Source: Chromobacterium rhizoryzae (GTDB taxonomy: Bacteria > Pseudomonadota > Gammaproteobacteria > Burkholderiales > Chromobacteriaceae). Taken from it: 64,000 nucleotides of DNA. Made by a program: the position numbers and the translations under genes. Below, piece by piece: positions 24,818 to 33,997 of this stretch. The notes below the pieces were generated by a model, which was not told the DNA's origin, ran no database searches, and worked only from the letters and a program-made list of their open reading frames with translations. The stretch covers positions 5,208,001 to 5,272,000 of the forward strand of contig NZ_CP066126.1 in the NCBI RefSeq assembly GCF_020544465.1. Direction: 5' to 3'. Positions within the stretch are counted from its first letter, which is position 1. Each line of letters begins with the position of its first letter.

Positions 24818-26077
24818 ATGAAACTCAACGCCTTCGCTCGCGCCGCCCTGCTCATCGCCGGCTGCGCCGTCGCCCTGCCCGCGCTGGCCGCCGACAAACC
24901 GGTGCTGGAAGTGTGGACCATGAGCCTGTCGCCCAAATTCGACGGCTACTTCAAGGACCTGGTCGGCAAATACAACGCCCAGAACCCCAATGTCGAAATC
25001 AAATGGACCGACTACCCCTGGGACGTGATCCAGTCCAAGTTCACCGCCGCCGTCGGCGCCGGCAAACCGCCGGCCCTGGTCAACCTGAACGTGCCCTGGG
25101 CTTACGACTACAAGCAAAGCGGCCTGCTGCAGCCGCTGGACGGCGTAATCAACAAGGGCCAGTACGTGGACGGCGCGATCAAGGACGTGACCTTCGACGG
25201 CAAGGTCTACGCCTTCCCGCACTACAACGGCGCCAACGTCATCGCCTATAACGCCGAACTGTTCAAGAAAGCCGGCCTCAACCCGGCCAAGCCGCCCAAA
25301 TCGCTGGACGAGCAGCTGGCTTACGCCAAAACCATCAAGGCCAAGACCGGCGTCGCCGGCTTCGCGCCGGCGCTGGGCCCCACCAAGATCGAAGGCTTTC
25401 TGATCCAGAACGGCCTGCCCTTGCTCAAGGACGGCAAACCGGTGTTCAACAGCCCGGCCCACGTGGCCATGCTGAAAAAACTGGGCGACGCCTACAAGTC
25501 CGGCGCGCTGCTGAAGGACAATCTGTTCGCCCAGGACAACTTCCAGGTGTCCATCGCCGCCTACAACAGCGGCCGCATGGCCATGCTGGTCACCACCCCG
25601 GCCTCGCTGACCCGGGTGCGCGACGAAGCGCCCAAGCTCTACCAGTCCACCCAGGTGGCTCCGGCGCCCATAGGCCCCACCGGCATCGCCGCCGGCGGCT
25701 GGATGTTCAACTTCGGCGTGGCGCGCAACGTCAACAAGGCGCTGCTGCCGGAAATAGGCAAGTTCGGCAACTACCTGACCAACGCCGACAACCAGCTCGC
25801 CTTCGCCAAACTGGCCGGCACCCTGCCCACCGCGCGCAAGGCGGCGCAGGACCCCTACTTCCAGAAAGTGGCCAATGACGCCGGCGCGGCGGAAAAAGCC
25901 GTAGGCGTGGCCGCCGCCAGTCTGGACAAGACCCGCACCATCTACCTGGCCGGCGTCAAGGATCCGGACGTGCTGTCCGCCCGCCTGGCCGCCGCGGTGG
26001 AAAAAGCCGTCACCGGCCGCCAGGACCCCAAGGCCGCGCTGGACGAGGCGGCGGCGTTCTGGAGCGGCAAGCTCTGA
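24818..26077 (+). CDS. Sugar ABC transporter, periplasmic binding protein (family 1)
   Basis: This 419-residue exported protein has a signal peptide ending near ALA/ADKP. LEVWTMSLSPKFDGYFKDLVGKYNAQNPNVEIKWTDYPWDVIQSKFTAAVGAGKPPALVNLNVPW is the typical N-lobe of family 1 extracellular solute-binding proteins. AFPHYNGANVIAYNAELFKKAGLNPAKPPKSLDE is the hinge and second-lobe region. It should deliver a sugar to the permeases encoded at 26327 and 27200. AAGGAG lies 8 nt before the ATG. The stop is fused to repeat copy D, which interrupts the operon. Chitooligosaccharide or GlcNAc is the likely ligand, inferred from neighbours. Confidence 0.9.
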   Translation: MKLNAFARAALLIAGCAVALPALAADKPVLEVWTMSLSPKFDGYFKDLVGKYNAQNPNVEIKWTDYPWDVIQSKFTAAVGAGKPPALVNLNVPWAYDYKQSGLLQPLDGVINKGQYVDGAIKDVTFDGKVYAFPHYNGANVIAYNAELFKKAGLNPAKPPKSLDEQLAYAKTIKAKTGVAGFAPALGPTKIEGFLIQNGLPLLKDGKPVFNSPAHVAMLKKLGDAYKSGALLKDNLFAQDNFQVSIAAYNSGRMAMLVTTPASLTRVRDEAPKLYQSTQVAPAPIGPTGIAAGGWMFNFGVARNVNKALLPEIGKFGNYLTNADNQLAFAKLAGTLPTARKAAQDPYFQKVANDAGAAEKAVGVAAASLDKTRTIYLAGVKDPDVLSARLAAAVEKAVTGRQDPKAALDEAAAFWSGKL

Positions 26078-26220
26078 GAACGTGTTTACGATCTCGCGAG
26101 CGAAGACGAGACAAGGCGTTGCGGCTGAGAAAACGGGATGTACGCGTGCTACATCAGCATTTCGAAGCGGTACTCACCGTGTGACGTCTCACGACGCGCA
26201 GCAGATCGTAAACAGGTTCT
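26077..26220. repeat. Repeat family copy D (144 bp) inside the sugar operon
   Basis: The ends AGAACGTGTTTACGATCT (26077-26094) and AGATCGTAAACAGGTTCT (26203-26220) are inverted repeats with one mismatch. TGA borders both ends. It sits between the binding-protein gene and the first permease gene, the position where REP elements lie in the E. coli malE-malF message. Confidence 0.88.
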
Positions 26221-26326
26221 GATACGCGCTTGAACGCGGCGGCGTCCCAGACCCCGCCCCCCCGCAACCCGCAGGCCGACGCCGCATCCCGGCGCCGGCC
26301 TGCCGCTACGTCACAAGGTTCTGCCC

Positions 26327-27190
26327 ATGCGCACCAAGACCACGCTGCAAGCCTATCTGTTCCTGGCCCCGGCGCTGCTGCTGATGCTGGCGTTCTCCTT
26401 CTGGCCGGTGGGCTTCGGCAGCTTCATCGCCTTCACCCAGTACAATCTGATCGACAGTCCGCGCTGGGTGGGCCTGGACAATTTCCGCGATTTGTTCGGC
26501 GACGAACTGTTCCTGGCCTCGCTGAAAAATTCCGCCGTCTACCTGCTGGTGGTGCCGGTGATCCAGATCGTCGCCATGCTGCTGGCAGTACTGGTCAACA
26601 ACCAACTGCCGGCGATCAAGTGGTTCCGCGCCGCCTACTACCTGCCCGTGGTCACCTCGGTATCGGTGATCGGCATCATCTGGAACTTCATGTACACCGA
26701 GGACGGCGTGCTCAACGCCGCGCTGCACTGGCTGCGGGTGATCAACGAACCGGTGGGCTGGCTCAACGACGACCGCATCGCGCTGTTCGCGGTGATGTTC
26801 ATCACCGTCTGGCGCGGCCTGGGCTGGTATATGGTGCTCTACCTGGCCGGCCTGCAAGCGGTGCCGGCCGACATCTACGAAGCCGCGCAGCTGGACGGCG
26901 CCAACGCCTGGCAGCGCTTCTGGCGCATCACCGTGCCCCTGCTGGCGCCCACCATCCTGCTGTGCTCGGTGATGTCGGTGCTGGCCGCGGTCAAAGCCTT
27001 CGAAGAGGTGCAGATCATGACCAAGGGCGGACCGATGCAATCCACCTACACCGCGCTGTTCTACGCCTACGAGTTCGGCATCAAATCGCTGAACTTCGGC
27101 CGCGCGCTGGCCGCCAGCCTGGTGATGTCGGTGTTCTGCGTGGCGCTGGCCTGGTTGAACTTCCGCTATCTGCAGCCGCGCGACGCTTAA
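26327..27190 (+). CDS. Sugar ABC transporter permease, first subunit (MalF/UgpA type)
   Basis: This 287-residue inner-membrane protein has six predicted helices. The EAA loop EAAQLDGANAWQRFWRITVPLLAPT (about 190-214) contacts the ATPase. QAYLFLAPALLLMLAFSFWPVGFGSFIAFTQYNL is the usual N-terminus of binding-protein-dependent sugar permeases. The 106 bases after repeat D contain no ORF of note. The second permease gene starts 9 bases downstream, so the two are cotranscribed. Confidence 0.92.
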   Translation: MRTKTTLQAYLFLAPALLLMLAFSFWPVGFGSFIAFTQYNLIDSPRWVGLDNFRDLFGDELFLASLKNSAVYLLVVPVIQIVAMLLAVLVNNQLPAIKWFRAAYYLPVVTSVSVIGIIWNFMYTEDGVLNAALHWLRVINEPVGWLNDDRIALFAVMFITVWRGLGWYMVLYLAGLQAVPADIYEAAQLDGANAWQRFWRITVPLLAPTILLCSVMSVLAAVKAFEEVQIMTKGGPMQSTYTALFYAYEFGIKSLNFGRALAASLVMSVFCVALAWLNFRYLQPRDA

Positions 27191-27199
27191 GGAAACGCC

Positions 27200-28069
27200 A
27201 TGCACAACACCGCCACCCTCGCCGCGCCCGCCGCCCGCCGCCACAGCGCCCGGCTGAGCAAGCTGGCCGGCCGCGGCCTGCACTATCTGGTGCTGAGCCT
27301 GATCGCCGTCGTCACCGTCTATCCGTTCTGGTGGACGCTGGTCACCGCGCTGTCCACCGAGGGCGACGTGTTCGCCTTCCCGCCGCCCTTGCTGCCCAGC
27401 GCCCCCGGCCTGGACAACTTCAAGGAAGCGGTGTCCAGCATCGATCTGCTGGCCTTCTACAAGAACTCCGTCGTCATCGCGCTGGCCACCGTGGCCGGCA
27501 CCCTGCTGGTCAGCGCGCTGGCCGCCTACCCGCTGGCGCGGATGCGTTTTCCCGGCCGCAAGCTGGTGTTCGGCGCCATCCTCGCCACCATGATCCTGCC
27601 CAGCGAAGTCAATTTCCTGGTCAACTTCATCACCGTGTCCAAGCTGCAGCTCACAGACAGCTACAGCGGCGTGGTGCTGCCCACGCTGGCGGGCGCGGTG
27701 GGCATCTTCCTGATGAAGCAGGCCTTCGAAGCCGTGCCGCAGGATCTGATCGACGCCGCCCGCGTCGACGGCGCCGGCGACTGGCAGATCTTCTGGAAAA
27801 TCATGCTGCCGCTGTCGCGCCCGGCCTTGGCGGCGCTGACCATACTCACCATGGTGTCGGCGTGGAACCAATACATCTGGCCGTCCATCGTGATGTCCAG
27901 CCCGGACAAATTCCCGCTGTCGGTGGGCGTGCTCTACCTGTCCGGCGCCTTCAGCTTCAAGACCCGGGTGGTGGCCGCCGGCGCGGTGCTGACCGTGCTG
28001 CCCATCCTGCTGGTCTTCCTGTTCACCCAGCGCTACTTTCTGCGCGGATTCGATGGAGCCGTCAAATGA
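27200..28069 (+). CDS. Sugar ABC transporter permease, second subunit (MalG/UgpE type)
   Basis: This 289-residue inner-membrane protein has the EAA-type loop DAARVDGAGDWQIFWKIMLPLSRPA and the MalG-like C-terminal FTQRYFLRGFDGAVK. The N-terminal 30 residues are hydrophilic and basic before TM1 (YLVLSLIAVVTVYPFWWTLVTALS). GGAAACGCC precedes the ATG. Its stop overlaps the start of the GH3 gene (ATGA), indicating translational coupling of uptake and intracellular hydrolysis. Confidence 0.92.
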   Translation: MHNTATLAAPAARRHSARLSKLAGRGLHYLVLSLIAVVTVYPFWWTLVTALSTEGDVFAFPPPLLPSAPGLDNFKEAVSSIDLLAFYKNSVVIALATVAGTLLVSALAAYPLARMRFPGRKLVFGAILATMILPSEVNFLVNFITVSKLQLTDSYSGVVLPTLAGAVGIFLMKQAFEAVPQDLIDAARVDGAGDWQIFWKIMLPLSRPALAALTILTMVSAWNQYIWPSIVMSSPDKFPLSVGVLYLSGAFSFKTRVVAAGAVLTVLPILLVFLFTQRYFLRGFDGAVK

Positions 28070-29565
28070 GCGATACCCTGCAACAACTGGCCGGCCAGGC
28101 GCTGATGGTGGACGTGGCCGGCCCGCGCCTGGGCGATGAGGAAGCCGCCTTCCTGCAACAGCTGGGCGCGCGCGCCATCTGCCTGTTCCGCCGCAATGTG
28201 CCGGACGAGGCCAGCATCCGCCGGCTGATCGCCGATCTGCAATGCGCGCTGGGCGAGGACATCCTGATCGGCATGGACCAGGAAGGCGGCGCGGTGATGC
28301 GCACCCTGTTCCTGCCGGCGGCGCCGTCGGCGATGGCGCTGGGCGCGGTGGACGACGCCGAGCTGGCCGAGAAAGTGGGCGCCGCGGTGGCGCGCGGCCT
28401 GGCCAGCCTGGGCGTGAACTGGAACTTCGCCCCGGTGCTGGACCTCAACAACAACCCGGCCAATCCGGTGATCTCGGAACGCTCCTTCGGCGAGGACCCG
28501 CTCAAGGCGACGCGGCTGGCGCGCGCCTGGATCAACGGCCATCTGTCCGAAGGCGTGGCCTGCTGCGTCAAGCACTTCCCCGGCCACGGCGACACCCATA
28601 CCGACTCCCACCTGGACCTGCCGGTGGTGGACAAGCCCAAGGCCGAGCTGCGCGATTACGAACTGTCGCCGTTCGCCGCGCTGGCCGACCTCGCCCCCGG
28701 CATGATGAGCGCCCACATCCGCTTTCCCACGCTGGACGCGGACTGGCCGGCCACGCTGTCGCCGGCCATCTTGCAGCAACTGCTGCGCGAGCAGCTGGGC
28801 TACCAGGGCGTGGTGATCACCGACGGCATGAATATGAAGGCCATCCGCGAACGCTGGGGCCAGGCCCAGGGCAGCGCGCAGGCGCTGGCCGCCGGCGCCG
28901 ACCTCAGCCTGGTGCTGCAATTCCCGGACGAAATGGAGGAGAGCAAGCAGGCCTTGATAGCCGCCGTCTCCGCCGGCCGGCTGAGCGAGGCGCGGCTGCA
29001 AGAAGCGGCCGCGCGCGTGGACGCGCTGATCCGGCGCTACCCCAGCCGTCAGCGCGATTACGACGCGGCGCAGCGCGCCGCCGACGCCGAATTGTTCGCC
29101 GACGCCTGGCGCCGCGCGTTGACCGCCCACGGCCAGCCGCAACGGCCGCCGGCCGGCGCCACGCTGCGCCTGGTGGTGCAGGACCAGGCGCCGTCCGACG
29201 GCGTGTCCGAGGCCGGCCTGTCCGCCGACGCGCTGATCGCTCGGCTGATCGCCCAGCTGTCGCGCCGCTTCAGCCTGGAAGTGATCCGCTACCAGCGGCG
29301 CGAGGAACTGGACTGGCGCCGGCTGCCTCAGGACGGCCGCTACACCGTGGTCGCCTCCACCACCCGCGAACGCTACGGCGCGCGCGAGCGCGCCGAATGG
29401 CGGCCGGACCTGCACCTGGCCTTGTGGAACCCCTACGCCGCCGCCGATCTCGACGCGCCGGCGCTGATCAGCTACGGTTTCGCCGACGCGGCGCTGGACG
29501 CCGTCGCCCAATGGCTGGCCGGCGAGATAGACGCCGCGGGCGCGCTGCCGGCGCGCCTGCACTAA
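28066..29565 (+). CDS. GH3 beta-N-acetylhexosaminidase (NagZ-like), cytoplasmic
   Basis: This 499-residue protein has no signal peptide. VKHFPGHGDTHTDSH (168-182) carries the His/Asp acid-base pair typical of NagZ-type GH3 enzymes (H174, D176), and VVITDGMNM holds the nucleophile D253. It should release GlcNAc from imported chitooligosaccharides. Peptidoglycan-recycling NagZ has the same motif but is about 340 residues; this one has an extra C-terminal domain of about 150 residues without catalytic residues. Location inside a sugar ABC operon points to chitin rather than murein. The continuous upstream frame from 26230 is a high-GC artefact. Confidence 0.88.
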   Translation: MSDTLQQLAGQALMVDVAGPRLGDEEAAFLQQLGARAICLFRRNVPDEASIRRLIADLQCALGEDILIGMDQEGGAVMRTLFLPAAPSAMALGAVDDAELAEKVGAAVARGLASLGVNWNFAPVLDLNNNPANPVISERSFGEDPLKATRLARAWINGHLSEGVACCVKHFPGHGDTHTDSHLDLPVVDKPKAELRDYELSPFAALADLAPGMMSAHIRFPTLDADWPATLSPAILQQLLREQLGYQGVVITDGMNMKAIRERWGQAQGSAQALAAGADLSLVLQFPDEMEESKQALIAAVSAGRLSEARLQEAAARVDALIRRYPSRQRDYDAAQRAADAELFADAWRRALTAHGQPQRPPAGATLRLVVQDQAPSDGVSEAGLSADALIARLIAQLSRRFSLEVIRYQRREELDWRRLPQDGRYTVVASTTRERYGARERAEWRPDLHLALWNPYAAADLDAPALISYGFADAALDAVAQWLAGEIDAAGALPARLH

Positions 29566-29576
29566 AAGGATTCGAT

Positions 29577-30689
<1,113 letters not shown>

Positions 30690-30708
30690 ACAACGGCAGC
30701 GCATACGC

Positions 30709-30734
30709 AAAAAGGACGCGATCGCGTCCTTTTT
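30709..30734. terminator. Bidirectional terminator after the sugar operon
   Basis: AAAAAGGACGCG (30709-30720), AT, CGCGTCCTTTTT (30723-30734): a 12-bp perfect stem bounded by five As and five Ts. Confidence 0.9.
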
Positions 30735-30737
30735 CAT

Positions 30738-30864
30738 TTATCCACAGAAAACCTTATCCTGCCGTTTTATCCACAAGCCGCCATCGCCGCGCGACGATGC
30801 TCGGCTCAAAGCAGGCCTGCGCCACTTACCCACAAGCCGGCGTCTTCACGCCGCTTTATCCACA
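30738..30864 (+). repeat. DnaA-box cluster 1 (four phased boxes)
   Basis: TTATCCACA occurs perfectly at 30738-30746, 30767-30775 and 30856-30864, and with one mismatch (TTACCCACA) at 30826-30834. All point the same way, with starts 29, 59 and 30 bases apart. The second and third share the tail AAGCCG. The last lies inside the 3' end of the B3/4-domain gene. Confidence 0.75.
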
Positions 30865-31523
30865 GCGGCCAGTTCAAAGCTCGCCCGCGCCGCGTCCAGT
30901 TCGAAACGCAGCAGCCTTCCGGCATGCGGCCGCAGTTGCTCGGCCAGCCAGTCCATGCCCGCCGCGCCGGAAGGAAACCCCTGATCTGGGCGCTCGCTGA
31001 CGAAGACCACGTCGCGGCTGCCGGCGTCCAGCTTGAACAGGTCCGACTCCAACCAGTTCAGACAGCGGCACACCACCCGCCGCTCGCCGTTCAGCCACAC
31101 CGCCTCGCCCGGCTGCGGCGTTTCCGCCTGATCCCGTCCCAGCGGCAGGAAGGACTCGTCGCCCGCCGCCAGATCCAATTGCAATACGCCGCCCAGCTTG
31201 GCGATGTCCTCGCCGCCAAACGGGCTCAGGCTCGACAAGGACGCCTGATTGTACAAGTCCACCAGCGGCAGAATGCTGCGCAGCTTGTCCTTTTGCGCCG
31301 CCTTGACCAGGTATTCCAGCGAACAGCGCGCCTTCTTGTCGCCAGGCAAGTCCTTGTACAACTGCTTCCAGGCTTGCAGCAACGCATCCAGATCGCGCTC
31401 CGGCTCCGGCAGCGTCGGCAAGCGCGCGGGCAAGGCGGCGGCGTCTATCTCCAGCGCGATCAGGCCGCTGACCTGGATCTGCGGTAGACGGGACAATAAG
31501 GCGGGGCTCAGGGCAATCTGCAT
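30846..31523 (-). CDS. B3/4 (tRNA synthetase-like) domain protein
   Basis: This 225-residue cytoplasmic protein resembles the free-standing B3/4 domain of phenylalanyl-tRNA synthetase beta chains. PEPERDLDALLQAWKQLYKDLPGDKKARCSLEYLVKAAQKDKLRSILPLVDLYNQASLSSLSPFGGEDIAKLGG is the conserved core, in particular LVDLYNQASL and PFGGEDIAKL. A role in tRNA or amino acid editing has been suggested for such proteins but is unproven. Its 3' end overlaps one DnaA box. Confidence 0.82.
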   Translation of the reverse strand: MQIALSPALLSRLPQIQVSGLIALEIDAAALPARLPTLPEPERDLDALLQAWKQLYKDLPGDKKARCSLEYLVKAAQKDKLRSILPLVDLYNQASLSSLSPFGGEDIAKLGGVLQLDLAAGDESFLPLGRDQAETPQPGEAVWLNGERRVVCRCLNWLESDLFKLDAGSRDVVFVSERPDQGFPSGAAGMDWLAEQLRPHAGRLLRFELDAARASFELAAVDKAA

Positions 31524-31831
31524 CTCGGACTTTCCACGGTTGAATCCGCCTCAGCATAGGCCCGCCGCGGACAAAGGGGAAACGCGTTTTTTTGCTGGGG
31601 TATTAGTGAAACTGAATCCATTATGATTTCTGGCTGCCCATTCAATAAAAACCATTACTGCCAACAAATAACCCATCATTAAAAACAAGCAAAGCATCAA
31701 TCATTTTTAATGTATTTATTTTTTTATATAAACGCAATGGAATGCAAATAGAAATACTAGTCTTTAAGCCAGTTGCCGGCACCTACCATTAAATAAATCA
31801 TCATTATTTTTAAATAATCAGGGGTGCAATC
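31524..31831. other. AT-rich gene-free region before the PAAR islet
   Basis: No coding frame is seen. GC content drops abruptly compared with the left flank, marking the edge of the islet. CATTAAAAA (31677-31685) and TTTTTAATG (31704-31712) form an inverted repeat. ATTATTT (31803-31809) and AAATAAT (31812-31818) form another just before the AGGGGT ribosome site of the first PAAR gene. Confidence 0.55.
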
Positions 31832-32179
31832 ATGGGAACTTGGCATCAAGTTGCACTGGATGGGAGTGTGAGCCAAAAAGGCGGAGTATTGAAAGCCACC
31901 AGCAAAATCACCTGCGACAATATAAAAGTGGGTCAGACCGGCGATATTGTCGAATATCCGGACGGCAGCACCGCCATCGTCAGCGCTGGCTGCGGCCACG
32001 CTTTCTATAACAGGGAAACCGGTAAATCGCTGGCGCTGATAGGCAGCCCGCTCAGCAACGGCGACAAGATCCATTCGGGCCCGCCCAGTGGCTTGCGCTT
32101 CCTTGATGAATACGAAGGGAAACCCATCCCCGGCTTCTTGGACCCTGACTGGAGCCCGGACCTTGTCAAAGAGATATAA
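31832..32179 (+). CDS. PAAR-like small protein
   Basis: This 115-residue protein has no signal peptide. GGVLKATSKITCDNIKVGQTGDIVEYPDGSTAIVSAGCGHAFYNRETGKSLALIGSPLSNGDKI follows the PAAR pattern: Gly-rich turns, GD pairs and a Cys/His set (C29, C54, H56) that could bind the zinc at the tip of a type VI secretion spike. The similarity is partial, so the call is tentative. AGGGGTG lies before the ATG. It overlaps the next PAAR gene by 17 bases, which indicates a common message. Confidence 0.5.
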   Translation: MGTWHQVALDGSVSQKGGVLKATSKITCDNIKVGQTGDIVEYPDGSTAIVSAGCGHAFYNRETGKSLALIGSPLSNGDKIHSGPPSGLRFLDEYEGKPIPGFLDPDWSPDLVKEI

Positions 32180-32759
32180 CTGCTGCCTTGGAGCAAGCAC
32201 CACCGCCGGCGGCGTCATCGTAGCCGCCAGCGGGCAAGGACGCATCGAGGGCAGGGAACTGGCCGTTGAAGGCGACCCCATTCATTGTCCGGCCTGCAAC
32301 CGCCTAGGCCGCATCCTCTGCGTGCCGCCGCGGACATCGGAAATCTGGCATGGCAAACAAGCCGCGCTGGAGGGCGATCTGTGCATCTGCCAGTGCGAAC
32401 CGCCGCCCAAACTGATCGCCAATCAAAAGCTGAAAAGCAATTCGACCGATGAAGGCGAACCTCCGCCTCCGCCGCCTGGACATGCGGCAACACAGGACTA
32501 TGTCTCGCCCTACCGCTTCGAAATCCAGTACCAACTGGTCAGCGAGACAACAGGCAAACCGCATGTGGGCATGCCTTATCGCATAGACCTGCAAGACAAG
32601 ACCTTCAGAACCGGACTGACGGATTCGCTGGGCATGACCCAACTCATCGTCAGCACCCTGTGCATGAACTCAACCTTGACGGCCCCCTACCATGACGACA
32701 ATACACAGACCTTTGATGGCGAGATCGGAAGCGACGCCTGTTGTAGTGACGATTCCTGA
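32163..32759 (+). CDS. PAAR-domain spike-tip protein with C-terminal adaptor region
   Basis: This 198-residue protein starts at TTG 32163 with GGAG 8 nt upstream, giving MSKRYNCCLGASTTAGGVI, the classical PAAR start. The PAAR domain runs to about 75 with VEGDPIHCPACNRLGRI (zinc ligands C42, C45) and GDLCICQC. A Pro-rich linker (98-107) leads to a beta-rich region (DYVSPYRFEIQYQLV to GLTDSLGMTQLI). PAAR proteins cap VgrG and carry effectors into target cells through the type VI system. The 3' end overlaps the peptidase gene by 68 bases in the +1 frame. Loading of that peptidase is inferred. Confidence 0.82.
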   Translation: MSKRYNCCLGASTTAGGVIVAASGQGRIEGRELAVEGDPIHCPACNRLGRILCVPPRTSEIWHGKQAALEGDLCICQCEPPPKLIANQKLKSNSTDEGEPPPPPPGHAATQDYVSPYRFEIQYQLVSETTGKPHVGMPYRIDLQDKTFRTGLTDSLGMTQLIVSTLCMNSTLTAPYHDDNTQTFDGEIGSDACCSDDS

Positions 32760-33318
32760 ACCCGAACTCAGCGGCATGGCCTGGGTGGAGCGCTATCCAG
32801 CAAGTGCTAGCATTTCTGAACTGGAGCCGACTTTCCAGGCCAATGTCCGGGCTTTTGTTGAGGCATTGAAAGCGGCAGGAGCAACTGTGCGAGTAGCGTC
32901 AACTTATAGACCGGAAAAACGGGCTTACCTTTTTCATTGGAGCTATCTAATTGCTAAGAAAAAAGTGAAACCAAATAAAGCTGTTCTACGCCCTGATATC
33001 CATATCCTATGGGATCATGGTAATGATGAGAAATCCATTTCTGCTGCAAGAGCCATGGCTCAGTACTTTGAAATTCTTCACTTAGGCACTATTCCAGCAC
33101 TTAGAACACGACATACTATGCGCCAAGCTATTGATATGAGTATCACTTGGTCAGGCGATTTGATAATCACCAATAACGATAGCTCGATCATAACAATCAA
33201 GGCAACACCTCGTACTGGCATGAACAAGGAGTTACACGCGGTCGGGGCCACTTATAATGTCGTAAAATTCAAACTTGGCTCAAAAGACAAGCCTCATTGG
33301 TCCGTAGATGGAAGATAA
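32692..33318 (+). CDS. Putative type VI effector: M15-like peptidoglycan peptidase
   Basis: This 208-residue protein has the M15 (VanY / L-Ala-D-Glu endopeptidase) pattern: STYRP with R73, H141-x6-D148 (HTMRQAID, two metal ligands) and D199-x-x-H202 near the C-terminus (KDKPHW). It has no signal peptide, as expected for a toxin delivered by the secretion spike into a rival's periplasm. Start choice is uncertain: ATGs at 32692, 32716 and 32776 lack a strong ribosome site, so coupling to the PAAR gene is likely. GC content is far below the window average. The immunity gene begins one base after its stop. No enzymatic proof; motif-based. Confidence 0.75.
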   Translation: MTTIHRPLMARSEATPVVVTIPEPELSGMAWVERYPASASISELEPTFQANVRAFVEALKAAGATVRVASTYRPEKRAYLFHWSYLIAKKKVKPNKAVLRPDIHILWDHGNDEKSISAARAMAQYFEILHLGTIPALRTRHTMRQAIDMSITWSGDLIITNNDSSIITIKATPRTGMNKELHAVGATYNVVKFKLGSKDKPHWSVDGR

Positions 33319-33319
33319 T

Positions 33320-33613
33320 ATGAAACAATCAGTCACGATATTAATATTAATGCTAACTTTAAACAATAGTTACGCCAGTAATCTCGAAAAAAAAGAGATA
33401 CAGGTATTTTTTAAAAATGCTCAGATTTGTGAACATTTATCCGGGGAGGTCAGTGGAGGGTATAAGGCAAAAGCTATTGATATCAAAAATGCTAATAAAT
33501 ATTGTGGAACAGCCAAGCGGCAAAGGAAAAAATTGTTGGAAAAATATAAAAATGATGAAGAAGTAATAAAAGCAATTAGGGAGTTTGATGAAACACTTGA
33601 CCCAAAATATTGA
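33320..33613 (+). CDS. Putative periplasmic immunity protein, copy 1
   Basis: This 97-residue exported protein has a signal peptide ending near SYA/SNL. The mature helical protein has a conserved Cys pair (C37 in ICEHLSGE, C62 in NKYC), probably a disulfide. It starts one base after the peptidase stop (TAA-T-ATG), the classical toxin/immunity arrangement. Periplasmic location fits protection against a peptidoglycan peptidase. The in-frame ATG at 33308 would lengthen the signal and is less likely. Family name unknown to me; the immunity role is inferred from position, export and paralogy. Confidence 0.72.
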   Translation: MKQSVTILILMLTLNNSYASNLEKKEIQVFFKNAQICEHLSGEVSGGYKAKAIDIKNANKYCGTAKRQRKKLLEKYKNDEEVIKAIREFDETLDPKY

Positions 33614-33688
33614 AGAATAATAAAAATATCCGTTTATGAGTAATTAAAAATCTTTAGCCACAATGTAATTTCTATCTTATTTAACAAT

Positions 33689-33979
33689 ATGAAAAATTTA
33701 CTCACTATTTTGGTAATGCTCTCCAGCAATCTCTATGCCGGCAACCTCAGCAATAAGGATGTAAAAAGCTTTATGGATAATGCAGAGATTTGTGAGCATC
33801 TGTTAGGTGAAGTATCAGGGGATGGTGATGCCCGCCAGATGGACGTTATTAAGGATGCTAACAAGCATTGCGAAAGGGCAGATAAATTGAGAAGGCAATT
33901 GTTAGTGAAATACAAAAATGATCATAAGGTCATTAAAGCCATAAGACAGTTTGATGAAGTATTGGATTATAAGGATTGA
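33689..33979 (+). CDS. Putative periplasmic immunity protein, copy 2
   Basis: This 96-residue exported protein has a signal peptide ending near LYA/GNL. It shares SNKDVKxFxDNAExCEHLxGE and the C35/C61 pair with copies 1 and 3, and VIKAIRQFDE with copy 1. No strong ribosome site is visible. The preceding 75 bases are AT-rich with no clear effector remnant (AGCCACAATGTAATT at 33656 recalls the effector's TYNVV only weakly). It is probably an orphan copy that widens protection. Confidence 0.68.
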   Translation: MKNLLTILVMLSSNLYAGNLSNKDVKSFMDNAEICEHLLGEVSGDGDARQMDVIKDANKHCERADKLRRQLLVKYKNDHKVIKAIRQFDEVLDYKD

Positions 33980-33997
33980 TAATTGCGATTGTTTTAA

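Noticed and set aside
26230..29565. Apparent 1111-codon frame covering both permeases and the GH3 gene
   Set aside because: The part before 28066 is out of frame with the permeases and is Arg/Ala/Gly low-complexity; only the GH3 part is real.
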